Below are positions 1 to 6,294 of a stretch of 6,874 nt of DNA, one piece after another; the first letter of the stretch is position 1; every line of letters begins with the position of its first letter. Source of the stretch: Candidatus Dormiibacterota bacterium (GTDB lineage: Bacteria > Chloroflexota > Dormibacteria > Aeolococcales > Aeolococcaceae); NCBI GenBank assembly GCA_003135255.1, contig PLAX01000214.1:4273-11146 (forward strand), read 5' to 3'. The notes below the pieces were generated by a model. That model was not told the DNA's origin. It did no database searches and saw only the letters and a program-made list of their open reading frames with translations. The position numbers were made by a program, and so were the translations under genes.

Positions 1-68
1 CGGGGGAGTGGAGTGGTTGCCGCCCGGCAGAACCGCCCCGTATCCGTCCTCGCACCTCGCCCGTTCCC

Positions 69-908
69 ATGAACAGAGTGCTCGAGACCCCGCCGATGGA
101 GCCGGTCGACCGGCCCCAGCCCGATCCGGCTGCGACGGCGGCCGTCAATCCCGAGGGCGCCACCCCTGCGCCCGAGATACCCCCGCGCCCATCGCCGGCG
201 CCCGGCCGGCCGCGGTCGCCTCGGTGGCGGCACCTGCTCCGCGCCGGGCTGGCGCTCCTCCTCATCCCCGGGACGGTCCTGGCGGGAGCCGCACTGGCCA
301 CTCCGCCGGTCGCCGGGGCCCCGGCGCTGGTCGCGGCCATCGACCGCGAGCACGGATCCGTGCCGGTCCCGGCGGAGCCCTCCTGGCGCGTGTCCGAGGC
401 CATCGTGGCGGCCGAGGACGGCACCTTCTACAGCAACGACGGGATCGACGTGGCCGGAGCCGGCCGGGCGCTCTGGGGATGGTTCGCCAGGGTGGACGAG
501 GGGGGCAGCACCATCACCGAGCAGCTCGCCAAGGTCCTCTACACCGGCGGCCGGACCGGGATCACCGACCGGGTCGCGCAGGTCGCGCTCGCCCTCAAGC
601 TGGACGGCCACTACACCAAGCCGGCCATCCTCAGCATGTACCTGAGCGCCATCTACTTCGGCAACGGCTACTACGGGGTGCTCGCCGCCAGCCAGGGGTA
701 CTTCGGCCTCCCCCCGGATCAGCTGAGCTGGGCACAGGCGTCGCTGCTCGCCGGGCTCCCCCAGGCACCGACCCTGCTCGACCCCCTCCAGCACCTGGCG
801 CTCGCCGGGCAACGGCAGTCCTACGTCCTCGACCGCCTGGTCGCGACCGGGGTGCTCACCCGGGCCCAGGCGGCGGCGGCCGCCGCGGCGCCCCTCGACC
901 TCCGCTGA
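69..908 (+). CDS. Monofunctional GT51-type transglycosylase, membrane anchored, with divergent active site
   Basis: This is a 279-residue glycosyltransferase family 51 protein. The family polymerises lipid II into glycan strands at the outer face of the membrane. Visible order: Pro/Ala-rich cytoplasmic tail (1-50), basic stretch (RWRHLLR, 52-58), one hydrophobic anchor (about 58-80), then the GT51 domain (about 85-245). Motif 1 is AAEDGTFYSNDGID (114-127), keeping the first catalytic Glu (E116) but with Asn for the usual His. Motif 2 is GGSTITEQLAKVLY (145-158), with Glu for the usual second Gln. In motif 3 the second catalytic Glu aligns with Gln171, and KPAILSMYLS replaces the usual K-x-E-I-L-x-x-Y-L-N. 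Motif 4 is SWAQASLLAGLPQAP. There is no transpeptidase domain; the protein ends in an Ala run. Start: ATG 69 has no clear Shine-Dalgarno, ATG 96 is an alternative, and the frame is open leftward to the window edge, so the true start could lie outside. GT51 membership is sure; activity is not. Confidence 0.85.
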   Translation: MNRVLETPPMEPVDRPQPDPAATAAVNPEGATPAPEIPPRPSPAPGRPRSPRWRHLLRAGLALLLIPGTVLAGAALATPPVAGAPALVAAIDREHGSVPVPAEPSWRVSEAIVAAEDGTFYSNDGIDVAGAGRALWGWFARVDEGGSTITEQLAKVLYTGGRTGITDRVAQVALALKLDGHYTKPAILSMYLSAIYFGNGYYGVLAASQGYFGLPPDQLSWAQASLLAGLPQAPTLLDPLQHLALAGQRQSYVLDRLVATGVLTRAQAAAAAAAPLDLR

Positions 909-938
909 GCGCAACCGCCGGTCGCCCGCGCTCGGCTC

Positions 939-967
939 GCTCCCCCCGGGACGGGTCTGGGGGGCGC
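939..967 (+). terminator. Possible hairpin terminator after the GT51 gene
   Basis: Six C (942-947) face six G (959-964) across an 11-base loop. Two further pairs lie beyond one mismatch (G939/C940 with G966/C967). It lies about 30 bases past the GT51 stop codon. There is no T-tract, so it is not a classic intrinsic terminator; in a genome this GC-rich it could be chance or a T-less terminator. Confidence 0.3.
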
Positions 968-1016
968 AGCTCGGACGGCCACGCCGAGTGGCAGAGCGGG
1001 GCGGTCAGCCAGTGCA

Positions 1017-1022
1017 TAGAAT
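1017..1022 (+). promoter_or_regulatory. Possible -10 element for pspA-ftcD
   Basis: TAGAAT matches the TATAAT consensus at five of six bases. It sits in the only AT-rich patch of this intergenic region, about 47 bases before the pspA start, which would give a leader of roughly 40 bases. A recognisable -35 hexamer at 16-18 base spacing is not seen. This could be a weak or activator-dependent promoter, or chance. Confidence 0.3.
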
Positions 1023-1054
1023 TCGCAACGTCCCCATAGTCCGGCTGCCACCCC

Positions 1055-1062
1055 GAAGGAGA
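1055..1062 (+). promoter_or_regulatory. Ribosome binding site of pspA
   Basis: GAAGGAGA contains the AGGAG Shine-Dalgarno core and lies six bases before ATG 1069. It is the strongest ribosome site in the plus-strand block, and it fixes the pspA start at 1069 rather than the in-frame ATG at 988. Confidence 0.85.
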
Positions 1063-1068
1063 CCCCGC

Positions 1069-2094
1069 ATGAGCGTGTTCCGGCGCTTCAGCAACATCGT
1101 CCAGCAGAAGTCCAACGCCGCTCTGGACAAGATGGAGGACCCCTCCCAGGCGATCGACCTCTCGTACCAGCAGCTCCTGGAGCAGCAGCAGAAGCTCCGG
1201 ACCGCCCTGGTCGAGGCCTCCACCGGGGAGAAAAGGGTCGAGAACCAGGCCAAGACGATGGACACCCGGATCGCTTCCTTGAACGCCGCCGCCCAGCAAG
1301 CGGTCACCGCGGGCAAGGACGACCTGGCCACCCAGGCGCTGACCCAGGCCGAGGTGCTCACCCAGCAGCGCCAGGCCCTCGACCCCCAGATCGCCACCCT
1401 CAAGGCCCAGGTCGAGAAGCTGCAGCTGGCCGTGCAGAAGTACCAGGCCAAGGTCCAGGCTTTCGCGACCCAGCGGGAGTCGCTCAAGGCCTCGTACGAG
1501 GCCTCCAAGGCGACCAGCACGGCCGGGGACACCCTGGCCGGAATCGGCGAGCACACGAGCGACGCGGCGATGATGATGCAGCGCGCCCAGGACAAGATCG
1601 CCCGCACCCAGGCGCACGCCGACGCCGTCGACGCCCTGCTGGACAGCGGCACCCTGGACAGCCCGCTGCTCACCGGTGGCACCTCCACCCTCGAGGATCA
1701 GATCAGCGCGACCGTCGTGGACAGCAGCGTGCAGGCGAAGCTGGCCGCGATGAAGCAGCAGGCGGCGCTGCCCGCGCCGGCCGTGGCGGCCCCCGTGGCG
1801 ATCAGCGCGCAGGGGATCGTGGTCCGCATCCACGGCGATGACCAGTACCGGTTGGAGGCGTCGCTGCAGTCCGACCTGGACATGTACGACCACCGCCTGG
1901 TCGCCGCGGTCGAGGCCAACGACGACGACGCGTACCACTCGGTCCTCCGGGACGTCACCGCGTTCGTCAAGGAGAAGGGCGTGGTCCTCGGAGGCGCGGA
2001 TGTCACCAAGAGCGACATCATCCTGCCGAGCGACGACATGCCCCTCGACGAGGTGGCCGGTATCCTCCATCCCGCCGCCGGCTCGGCCGCGTAA
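1069..2094 (+). CDS. pspA: PspA/IM30 membrane-stress protein fused to a C-terminal PspAA domain
   Basis: This is a 341-residue protein. Residues 1-231 are a PspA/IM30 domain: an N-terminal helix (MSVFRRFSNIVQQKSNAALD) of the membrane-binding type, the family signature MEDPSQAID (22-30), then long Gln/Ala/Lys-rich coiled-coil helices to about 230. PspA proteins assemble as ESCRT-III-like oligomers on the inner face of the membrane and protect it under envelope stress. An Ala/Pro linker (232-247) leads to a second domain (about 249-334) beginning IVVRIHGDDQYRLEASL and containing SDIILPSDDMPLDEVAGIL. This matches the PspA-associated PspAA domain, normally a separate small protein encoded next to pspA in actinobacteria, Chloroflexi and archaea. 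There is no transmembrane segment or signal peptide. The start is set by AGGAG at 1057-1061. The PspA call is firm; PspAA is identified from remembered family patterns. ftcD follows after five bases, so the two are probably co-transcribed. No pspB, pspC or pspF is present. Confidence 0.92.
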   Translation: MSVFRRFSNIVQQKSNAALDKMEDPSQAIDLSYQQLLEQQQKLRTALVEASTGEKRVENQAKTMDTRIASLNAAAQQAVTAGKDDLATQALTQAEVLTQQRQALDPQIATLKAQVEKLQLAVQKYQAKVQAFATQRESLKASYEASKATSTAGDTLAGIGEHTSDAAMMMQRAQDKIARTQAHADAVDALLDSGTLDSPLLTGGTSTLEDQISATVVDSSVQAKLAAMKQQAALPAPAVAAPVAISAQGIVVRIHGDDQYRLEASLQSDLDMYDHRLVAAVEANDDDAYHSVLRDVTAFVKEKGVVLGGADVTKSDIILPSDDMPLDEVAGILHPAAGSAA

Positions 2095-2099
2095 CGCCC

Positions 2100-3734
2100 A
2101 TGAGCGGAGCCGCGGCCGCGGCACCGGAGCCACTGGTCTTGGTGGTACCCAACTTCAGCGAGGGTCGCCGTGCCGAGGTGATGGACGCCATCGTGGCAGC
2201 GATGACGTCCGTCCCCGGCATCACGCTGCTCAACCGCCAGTCGGACCCCGACCACAACCGGCTGGACACCACCCTGATCGGCTCGCCGGAGGCCGCCCGT
2301 GCCGCGGCCATGGCGGGAGCCGCCAAGGCCGTCGAGCTGATCGACATGGAGCAGCAGCACGGCAGCCATCCCCGGATGGGGGCGGTCGACGTGATCCCCT
2401 TCATCCCCATCCGGGGGGTGACGATGGACAGCTGCGTGGAGCTGGCCCGAAGCTTTGCCCGCGAGCTCGCCGAGACCCTCTCGCTCCCTGTCTACCTGTA
2501 CGAGCGCGCCGCCGCGACCCCGGACCGGGCCAGCCTGGCCGACGTCCGCCGCGGCGAGTACGAGGGCCTCCGGGCAGATGTGGCCGAGGGAAGGCGGCTG
2601 CCGGATATGGGCCCCCACCAGCTCGGCAAGGCGGGAGCCACCGCGGTGGGGGCGCGGCCACCGCTCGTCGCCTTCAACGTCTACCTGAGTGGCAGCGACG
2701 AGCGCGCCGCCAAGGAGGTGGCCAGGCGGGTGCGGGAGCGATCCGGCGGCCTGGTGCACGTCCGCGCCATCGGCTTCGCGGTGCCCGAGCGCGCCTGCGT
2801 CCAGGTTTCGATGAACCTGCTCGACCCGCTGGCCACCCCGCCGTACCGGGCCCTCGAACTGGTCCGGCTGGAGGCCGCCCGCTTCGGCATGCAGGTGCTG
2901 GACACCGAGATCGTCGGCCTCATCCCCCAAGCGGCGCTCGCGGAGTCCGCCGCCCACTACCTGCAGCTGCGCGGCTTCAAGCCCGACGCCCAGGTGATCG
3001 AGACGCTGGTGGCCGGCCACGGGAGCGCCGCCCCGGCCGCCGGGACAGATGCGGCAGCGCCCGGAGGCGGCGATGCCTCCTCCTCGCCTCCGGGCAGCGG
3101 CATCGGGACGATGACGGTGGATGGCTTCCTGGACGCCCTCGCCTCGGAGCGGCCGACCCCCGGCGGGGGTGCGGCGGCGGCCTTGAGCGGTGCCGCGGGC
3201 GCGGCGCTGCTCGCCATGGTGGCGCGGCTCAGCAGCGGACGGAAGGGTTATGAAACCCTCGAGGGCCGCATGGCCGAGGTGGCTGCCCTGGCCGACGCGG
3301 AACGTGCCGCCCTGACCGCTCTCGCCAGCCGGGACGCGGCCGCCTTCGACGCCGTGATGGCGGCGTACCGCCAGCCCCACCGAACGGACGGGGAGCGGGT
3401 GGCCCGCACCGCGGCGGTGCAGTCGGCGCTGACCGGGGCGGCGGAGGTGCCGCTGGAGGTGGCCCGCCGCGCGGCGGCCCTCCTGCCGGCGGCGCGGGAG
3501 CTGGTCGAGACGGGCAACGCCAATGCGACCTCCGACGCCTACTCGGCCGGCCAGCTGCTCCACACCGCGGTTGCCGGCGCCCTGGCCAACGTCAGCGTCA
3601 ACCTCGCCGCGATGAGCGACTCGTCACGCGCCGACGTGCTGCGGAGCGATGTGCAGAGGGTGCGGAGGGGAGCCACGGTGCAAGTCGCCGCGGTGGAGGC
3701 GGCGTTCGCGTCGCGGCTCTCGAGCACGGCCTGA
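2100..3734 (+). CDS. ftcD: Bifunctional glutamate formimidoyltransferase / formimidoyl-THF cyclodeaminase
   Basis: This is a 544-residue cytoplasmic enzyme of folate-dependent histidine degradation. The first half moves the formimino group from N-formimino-L-glutamate to tetrahydrofolate, releasing glutamate. The second half cyclises 5-formimino-THF to 5,10-methenyl-THF and releases ammonia. The transferase N-part (about 11-190) opens with LVVPNFSEGRR and carries SHPRMGAVDVIPFIPIRG; His90 aligns with catalytic His82 of mammalian FTCD. The C-part is about 191-303 (AFNVYLSG..., QVSMNLLD...). A Gly/Ala/Ser/Pro linker (304-337) precedes the cyclodeaminase (338-541), which has RPTPGGGAAAAL (351-362), Asp412 in RDAAAF aligning with the Asp reported as catalytic in mammalian FTCD, and NANATSDAYSAGQLL (473-485). 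Length and order match the eukaryotic fused enzyme. No Shine-Dalgarno is visible; the start lies five bases past the pspA stop, so translation may depend on coupling. It converges on hutU, a gene of the same pathway. Confidence 0.95.
   Translation: MSGAAAAAPEPLVLVVPNFSEGRRAEVMDAIVAAMTSVPGITLLNRQSDPDHNRLDTTLIGSPEAARAAAMAGAAKAVELIDMEQQHGSHPRMGAVDVIPFIPIRGVTMDSCVELARSFARELAETLSLPVYLYERAAATPDRASLADVRRGEYEGLRADVAEGRRLPDMGPHQLGKAGATAVGARPPLVAFNVYLSGSDERAAKEVARRVRERSGGLVHVRAIGFAVPERACVQVSMNLLDPLATPPYRALELVRLEAARFGMQVLDTEIVGLIPQAALAESAAHYLQLRGFKPDAQVIETLVAGHGSAAPAAGTDAAAPGGGDASSSPPGSGIGTMTVDGFLDALASERPTPGGGAAAALSGAAGAALLAMVARLSSGRKGYETLEGRMAEVAALADAERAALTALASRDAAAFDAVMAAYRQPHRTDGERVARTAAVQSALTGAAEVPLEVARRAAALLPAARELVETGNANATSDAYSAGQLLHTAVAGALANVSVNLAAMSDSSRADVLRSDVQRVRRGATVQVAAVEAAFASRLSSTA
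3059..3095 (+). repeat. Perfect 11-bp inverted repeat (hairpin) inside the ftcD linker
   Basis: GCCCGGAGGCG (3059-3069) is exactly complementary to CGCCTCCGGGC (3085-3095), with a 15-base loop. It encodes residues 320-332 of FtcD, in the low-complexity linker between the two catalytic domains. The RNA hairpin would be very stable. It resembles the stem of an intrinsic terminator without a U-tract, and lies 15 bases before an in-frame ATG (3111) where a free-standing cyclodeaminase would begin. Confidence 0.75.
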
Positions 3735-3750
3735 CACGCCCCGCGGTCAG
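3731..3750. terminator. Candidate bidirectional terminator hairpin spanning both stop codons of ftcD and hutU
   Basis: CTGAC (3731-3735) pairs with GTCAG (3746-3750), and CGC (3737-3739) with GCG (3743-3745). This makes an 8-bp stem with a single bulged A at 3736 and a CCC loop. The ftcD stop (3732-3734) lies in one arm and the hutU stop (3747-3749) in the other. Neither side has a T-tract, so intrinsic termination is unproven, but it is the only structure available between the two convergent genes. Confidence 0.4.
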
Positions 3751-5420
3751 TCCCCGAACTCGCGCATCGGCAGCCGCAGGCCCTTCTCCGCCGCCACTCG
3801 CTCGGCCTCCGGGTAGCCGGCGTCGGCGTGGCGTACCACCCCGCTGCCGGGGTCGTTGGTGAGCACCCGCTCGAGCTTCTGAGCCGCCAGAGCAGACCCA
3901 TCCGCAACCGTCACCTGGCCGGCGTGAATCGAGCGCCCGATGCCGACTCCACCGCCGTGGTGGATCGACACCCAGGACGCTCCCGACGCGGTGTTGAGCA
4001 GGGCGTTGAGGAGCGGCCAGTCGGCGATGGCGTCGGACCCGTCGCGCATCCCCTCCGTCTCGCGGTACGGCGATGCCACCGAGCCGGTGTCGAGGTGATC
4101 CCTGCCGATGACGATCGGCGCCTTGAGGTCGCCGCGCGCCACCATCTCGTTGAACCGGAGGCCGAGACGGTCGCGCTCCCCGTAGCCGAGCCAGCAGATA
4201 CGGGCGGGCAGGCCCTGGAACTTGACCTTCTCGCCGGCCATCCGGATCCAGCGCGCCAGAGGCTCGTTGTCCGGGAACTCGTCGAGCACGGCCCGGTCGG
4301 TGGCCGCGATATCGGCCGGATCGCCCGAGACCGCGACCCACCGGAAAGGGCCCTTGCCCGCGCAGAAGAGCGGGCGGACGTAGGCGGGGACGAAGCCGGG
4401 GAAGTCGAAGGCGCGCGCGCAGCCTCCGAGCTTTGCCTCGGCGCGGATGGAGTTGCCGTAGTCGAAGACCTCGGCACCGCGGTCGAGGAAGCCGATCATG
4501 GCGTCCACGTGAGCGGCCATCGAGTCGCGGGCGCGGGCGGTGAGGGCTACCGGGTCGGCGAGGCGCAGCTCCGCCATCTCCTCCACGGTGGCGCCGCGGG
4601 GAACGTACATGAGGGGGTCGTGCGCCGATGTCTGGTCGGTGACCACATCGATCTCGGCCCCGCTCGCGAGCAGCTCCGGCACCACGTCCGCCGCGTTGCC
4701 GAGGACCGCGATGGAGAGCGGCGTGCGGCTCCGCTTGGCCTCCAGCGCCCGGTCCAGGGCGTCGTCCACCGAGTCGGCGACGACGTCGAGATAGCCGGTC
4801 TCCAGGCGGCGCTGGATGCGCGAGGGGTCGACCTCGACGCAGATCGCCACCCCCTCGTTCATGGTCACCGCCATCGGCTGGGCGCCGCCCATGCCGCCGA
4901 GCCCGGCGGTGAGAGTGATGGTGCCGGCCAGCGTCCCCCCGAAGCGCTTGGCGGCGATCGCCGCAAAGGTTTCGTAGGTACCCTGGAGGATGCCCTGGGT
5001 CCCGATGTAGATCCACGACCCCGCGGTCATCTGGCCGTACATGGTCAGTCCGAGCGCGTCCAGCCGTCGAAACTCGGGCCAGTTGGCCCATTCCGGCACC
5101 AGGTTCGCGTTGGCGATCAGCACCCGCGGCGCCCACTCGTGGGTGCGGAAGATGCCGACCGGCTTGCCCGACTGCACCAGCAGGGTCTCGTCGTTCCCGA
5201 GGTCGCGGAGGCTGGCCACGATGGCGTCGAACGCCGCCCAGCTGCGGGCCGCCTTGCCCCCGCCGCCGTAGACGATCAGCTCGTCGGGATGCTCGGCGAT
5301 CTCCGGGTCGACGTTGTTCATCAGCATCCGCATGGCGGCCTCCTGCGGCCACGCCTTGCAGGTGAGGGTTGTGCCGCGCGGAGCGTGCACCACGCGCGGA
5401 CCGTGCACGGTGCCGGTCAT
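3747..5420 (-). CDS. hutU: Urocanate hydratase (urocanase)
   Basis: This is a 557-residue cytoplasmic, NAD+-dependent enzyme. It hydrates urocanate to 4-imidazolone-5-propionate, step 2 of histidine degradation. Family blocks run the full length: RGTTLTCKAWPQEAAMRMLM (15-34), YGGGGKAARSW (51-61), the Gly-rich NAD-binding stretch TAGLGGMGGAQPMA (171-184), YVPRGAT (272-278), FDYGNSIRAEAK (319-330), GLPARICWLGYGERDRLGL (403-421) with active-site Cys409 (Cys410 in Pseudomonas putida HutU), GRDHLDTGSVASPYRETEGM (439-458), SIHHGGGVGIG (485-495) and ERVLTNDPGSGVVRHADAGY (517-536). No key residue is missing and the length is normal. ATG 5420 is chosen because GAGGA (5428-5432) precedes it by seven bases; a longer frame upstream begins inside the preceding gene and is not needed. 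It lies 22 bases downstream of a tandem YbjQ-domain gene on the same strand and is probably co-transcribed with it. The product feeds HutI, whose product is the substrate of FtcD. Confidence 0.97.
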   Translation of the reverse strand: MTGTVHGPRVVHAPRGTTLTCKAWPQEAAMRMLMNNVDPEIAEHPDELIVYGGGGKAARSWAAFDAIVASLRDLGNDETLLVQSGKPVGIFRTHEWAPRVLIANANLVPEWANWPEFRRLDALGLTMYGQMTAGSWIYIGTQGILQGTYETFAAIAAKRFGGTLAGTITLTAGLGGMGGAQPMAVTMNEGVAICVEVDPSRIQRRLETGYLDVVADSVDDALDRALEAKRSRTPLSIAVLGNAADVVPELLASGAEIDVVTDQTSAHDPLMYVPRGATVEEMAELRLADPVALTARARDSMAAHVDAMIGFLDRGAEVFDYGNSIRAEAKLGGCARAFDFPGFVPAYVRPLFCAGKGPFRWVAVSGDPADIAATDRAVLDEFPDNEPLARWIRMAGEKVKFQGLPARICWLGYGERDRLGLRFNEMVARGDLKAPIVIGRDHLDTGSVASPYRETEGMRDGSDAIADWPLLNALLNTASGASWVSIHHGGGVGIGRSIHAGQVTVADGSALAAQKLERVLTNDPGSGVVRHADAGYPEAERVAAEKGLRLPMREFGD

Positions 5421-5427
5421 CAGGAGG

Positions 5428-5432
5428 TCCTC
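5428..5432 (-). promoter_or_regulatory. Ribosome binding site of hutU
   Basis: Read on the minus strand this is GAGGA, seven bases before ATG 5420 and within the 22-base gap after the upstream gene's stop codon. It supports the 557-residue form of HutU. Confidence 0.65.
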
Positions 5433-5442
5433 TATCTCCCGG

Positions 5443-6294
5443 TCAGCCCTCGGCGGCGCCCCCGGGGGCGGGCACCGAGTCGTCGACCGGCACCACCTCA
5501 TCGTCGAGGCTCACCGCCAGCTCGGGGGCGATCCTCCGGTGCTCAGAGGCCACCAGCTTGACCGAGGTCCCGATGGCCAGGAACTCGATGACATGACTTC
5601 CCCACATGTGCGACTTCTGCTCGATCCGCATGGCCACGATGCCGTGAGCGCGCACCCGCTGCGCCTCCTGCTGCATCCGGGTCATGGCCAGCTCGCGCGC
5701 CTCGTACAGTGCGGAGGTGTAGTTGCCGAGCTCGACGTTCTGGCTCTGCTGGCCGACCCAGGCACCGAGCCGCTGGTGGGCGACGTGGTAGACGCAGGCC
5801 CCGAAAGCGAGTCCGATCGGCTGGTAGCCGGCCCGGATCAGCAGGTACAGGTCCTGCCCGGAGAGGTCGCTCACCCAGACCCCACTTGACTTCACGGTGG
5901 GGTTGGCGACCGCCGTGCCCATGGCCACGAACTCGGCGAGGGGGTGGCCGCCCTGGTGGACCTGGACCTCGAGCTTGAGACCGACGACGCCCTGACCACC
6001 GACCTGCTGGGCGTGCCGTTCCATGGCGGTGAGCGCCTCGGTGCGAGCCTGATACATCGCCTGGGTCAGGTCGCTCATCTCCTGGTTGGTGGTCCAGTTG
6101 GCGTACTGGATGCCGATGTGATAGACGGCGCTGCCGACCACCAGCCCGCGCGGCTCGTAGCCGATCTCCTTGAGCAGCACCGCCTCGTCGACCGAGAGAT
6201 CGCTGCTGAAGGCACGACCCTGGTGGCGCTCTCCGCCCTTCCCGGCCAGGCAGGCGAGAGCAGCGTCGGCGCGAGGGTGGGGCATGACCGACAT
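5443..6294 (-). CDS. Tandem YbjQ-like (UPF0145) domain protein
   Basis: This is a 283-residue protein made of two copies of one domain. Copy 1 (about 29-130) and copy 2 (about 139-247) share SDLS, then GY-x-P-x-GL-x-x-G-x-x-VYH (46-59 and 157-170), then Y-x-AR-x-x-A...M (81-91; 197-207), then G-V/I-V (102-104; 218-220) and a closing E-F-x-A-x-GT (121-127; 237-243). This pattern, and the YxAR helix followed by GTAV, fit the YbjQ/UPF0145 family (PF01906). That family is labelled putative heavy-metal binding, but no metal-ligand cluster is visible here: the only Cys are 15 and 167. There is no signal peptide or membrane span, so it is probably cytoplasmic, with a short acidic tail (255-283). Its start overlaps the upstream stop by one base (TGATG), implying translational coupling; Met4 (6285) is an alternative start. 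Function unknown. hutU follows after 22 bases. Confidence 0.8.
   Translation of the reverse strand: MSVMPHPRADAALACLAGKGGERHQGRAFSSDLSVDEAVLLKEIGYEPRGLVVGSAVYHIGIQYANWTTNQEMSDLTQAMYQARTEALTAMERHAQQVGGQGVVGLKLEVQVHQGGHPLAEFVAMGTAVANPTVKSSGVWVSDLSGQDLYLLIRAGYQPIGLAFGACVYHVAHQRLGAWVGQQSQNVELGNYTSALYEARELAMTRMQQEAQRVRAHGIVAMRIEQKSHMWGSHVIEFLAIGTSVKLVASEHRRIAPELAVSLDDEVVPVDDSVPAPGGAAEG

Larger units (their letters stand above)
909..1068. other. Intergenic region between GT51 gene and pspA
   Basis: These 160 bases hold no convincing gene. They contain a C6/G6 hairpin (939-967), a second weak inverted repeat (CTCGG at 970-974 with CCGAG at 984-988), a small AT-rich island with a -10-like hexamer near 1017, and the pspA ribosome binding site. 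An open frame in phase with pspA runs through the last 80 bases from a possible ATG at 988. It has no ribosome site there and encodes an Arg/Pro-rich stretch unlike PspA N-termini. Confidence 0.7.

Noticed and set aside
970..988. CTCGG/CCGAG inverted repeat upstream of pspA as an operator
   Set aside because: It is only five pairs with a nine-base loop, expected by chance in such GC-rich DNA. No known regulator site is recognised.
8..1039. Long plus-strand open frame over the GT51 gene
   Set aside because: Its product is Arg/Gly/Pro-rich with no recognisable domain, and it overlaps the GT51 frame, which carries clear motifs. It is a GC-rich out-of-frame shadow.
988..1068. N-terminal extension of pspA from an ATG at 988
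   Set aside because: There is no ribosome site before 988, and the 27 added residues are Arg/Pro-rich, unlike PspA. A strong AGGAG precedes ATG 1069, where a typical PspA N-terminal helix begins.
1698..3563. Long minus-strand frame (621 codons) antisense to pspA and ftcD
   Set aside because: The product is low-complexity Gly/Arg/His-rich with no family pattern. It arises from GC-rich third positions of the real genes.
3598..5352. Second minus-strand frame overlapping hutU in another phase
   Set aside because: It is Arg/Gly-rich with no motifs; the hutU frame explains the region.
5421..5501. Upstream extension of hutU to 5501
   Set aside because: The extra 27 residues overlap the preceding gene and are unlike urocanase N-termini; a ribosome site supports ATG 5420.
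3828..5561. Long plus-strand frame (577 codons) antisense to hutU
   Set aside because: There is no recognisable domain, and hutU is conserved over its full length on the other strand.
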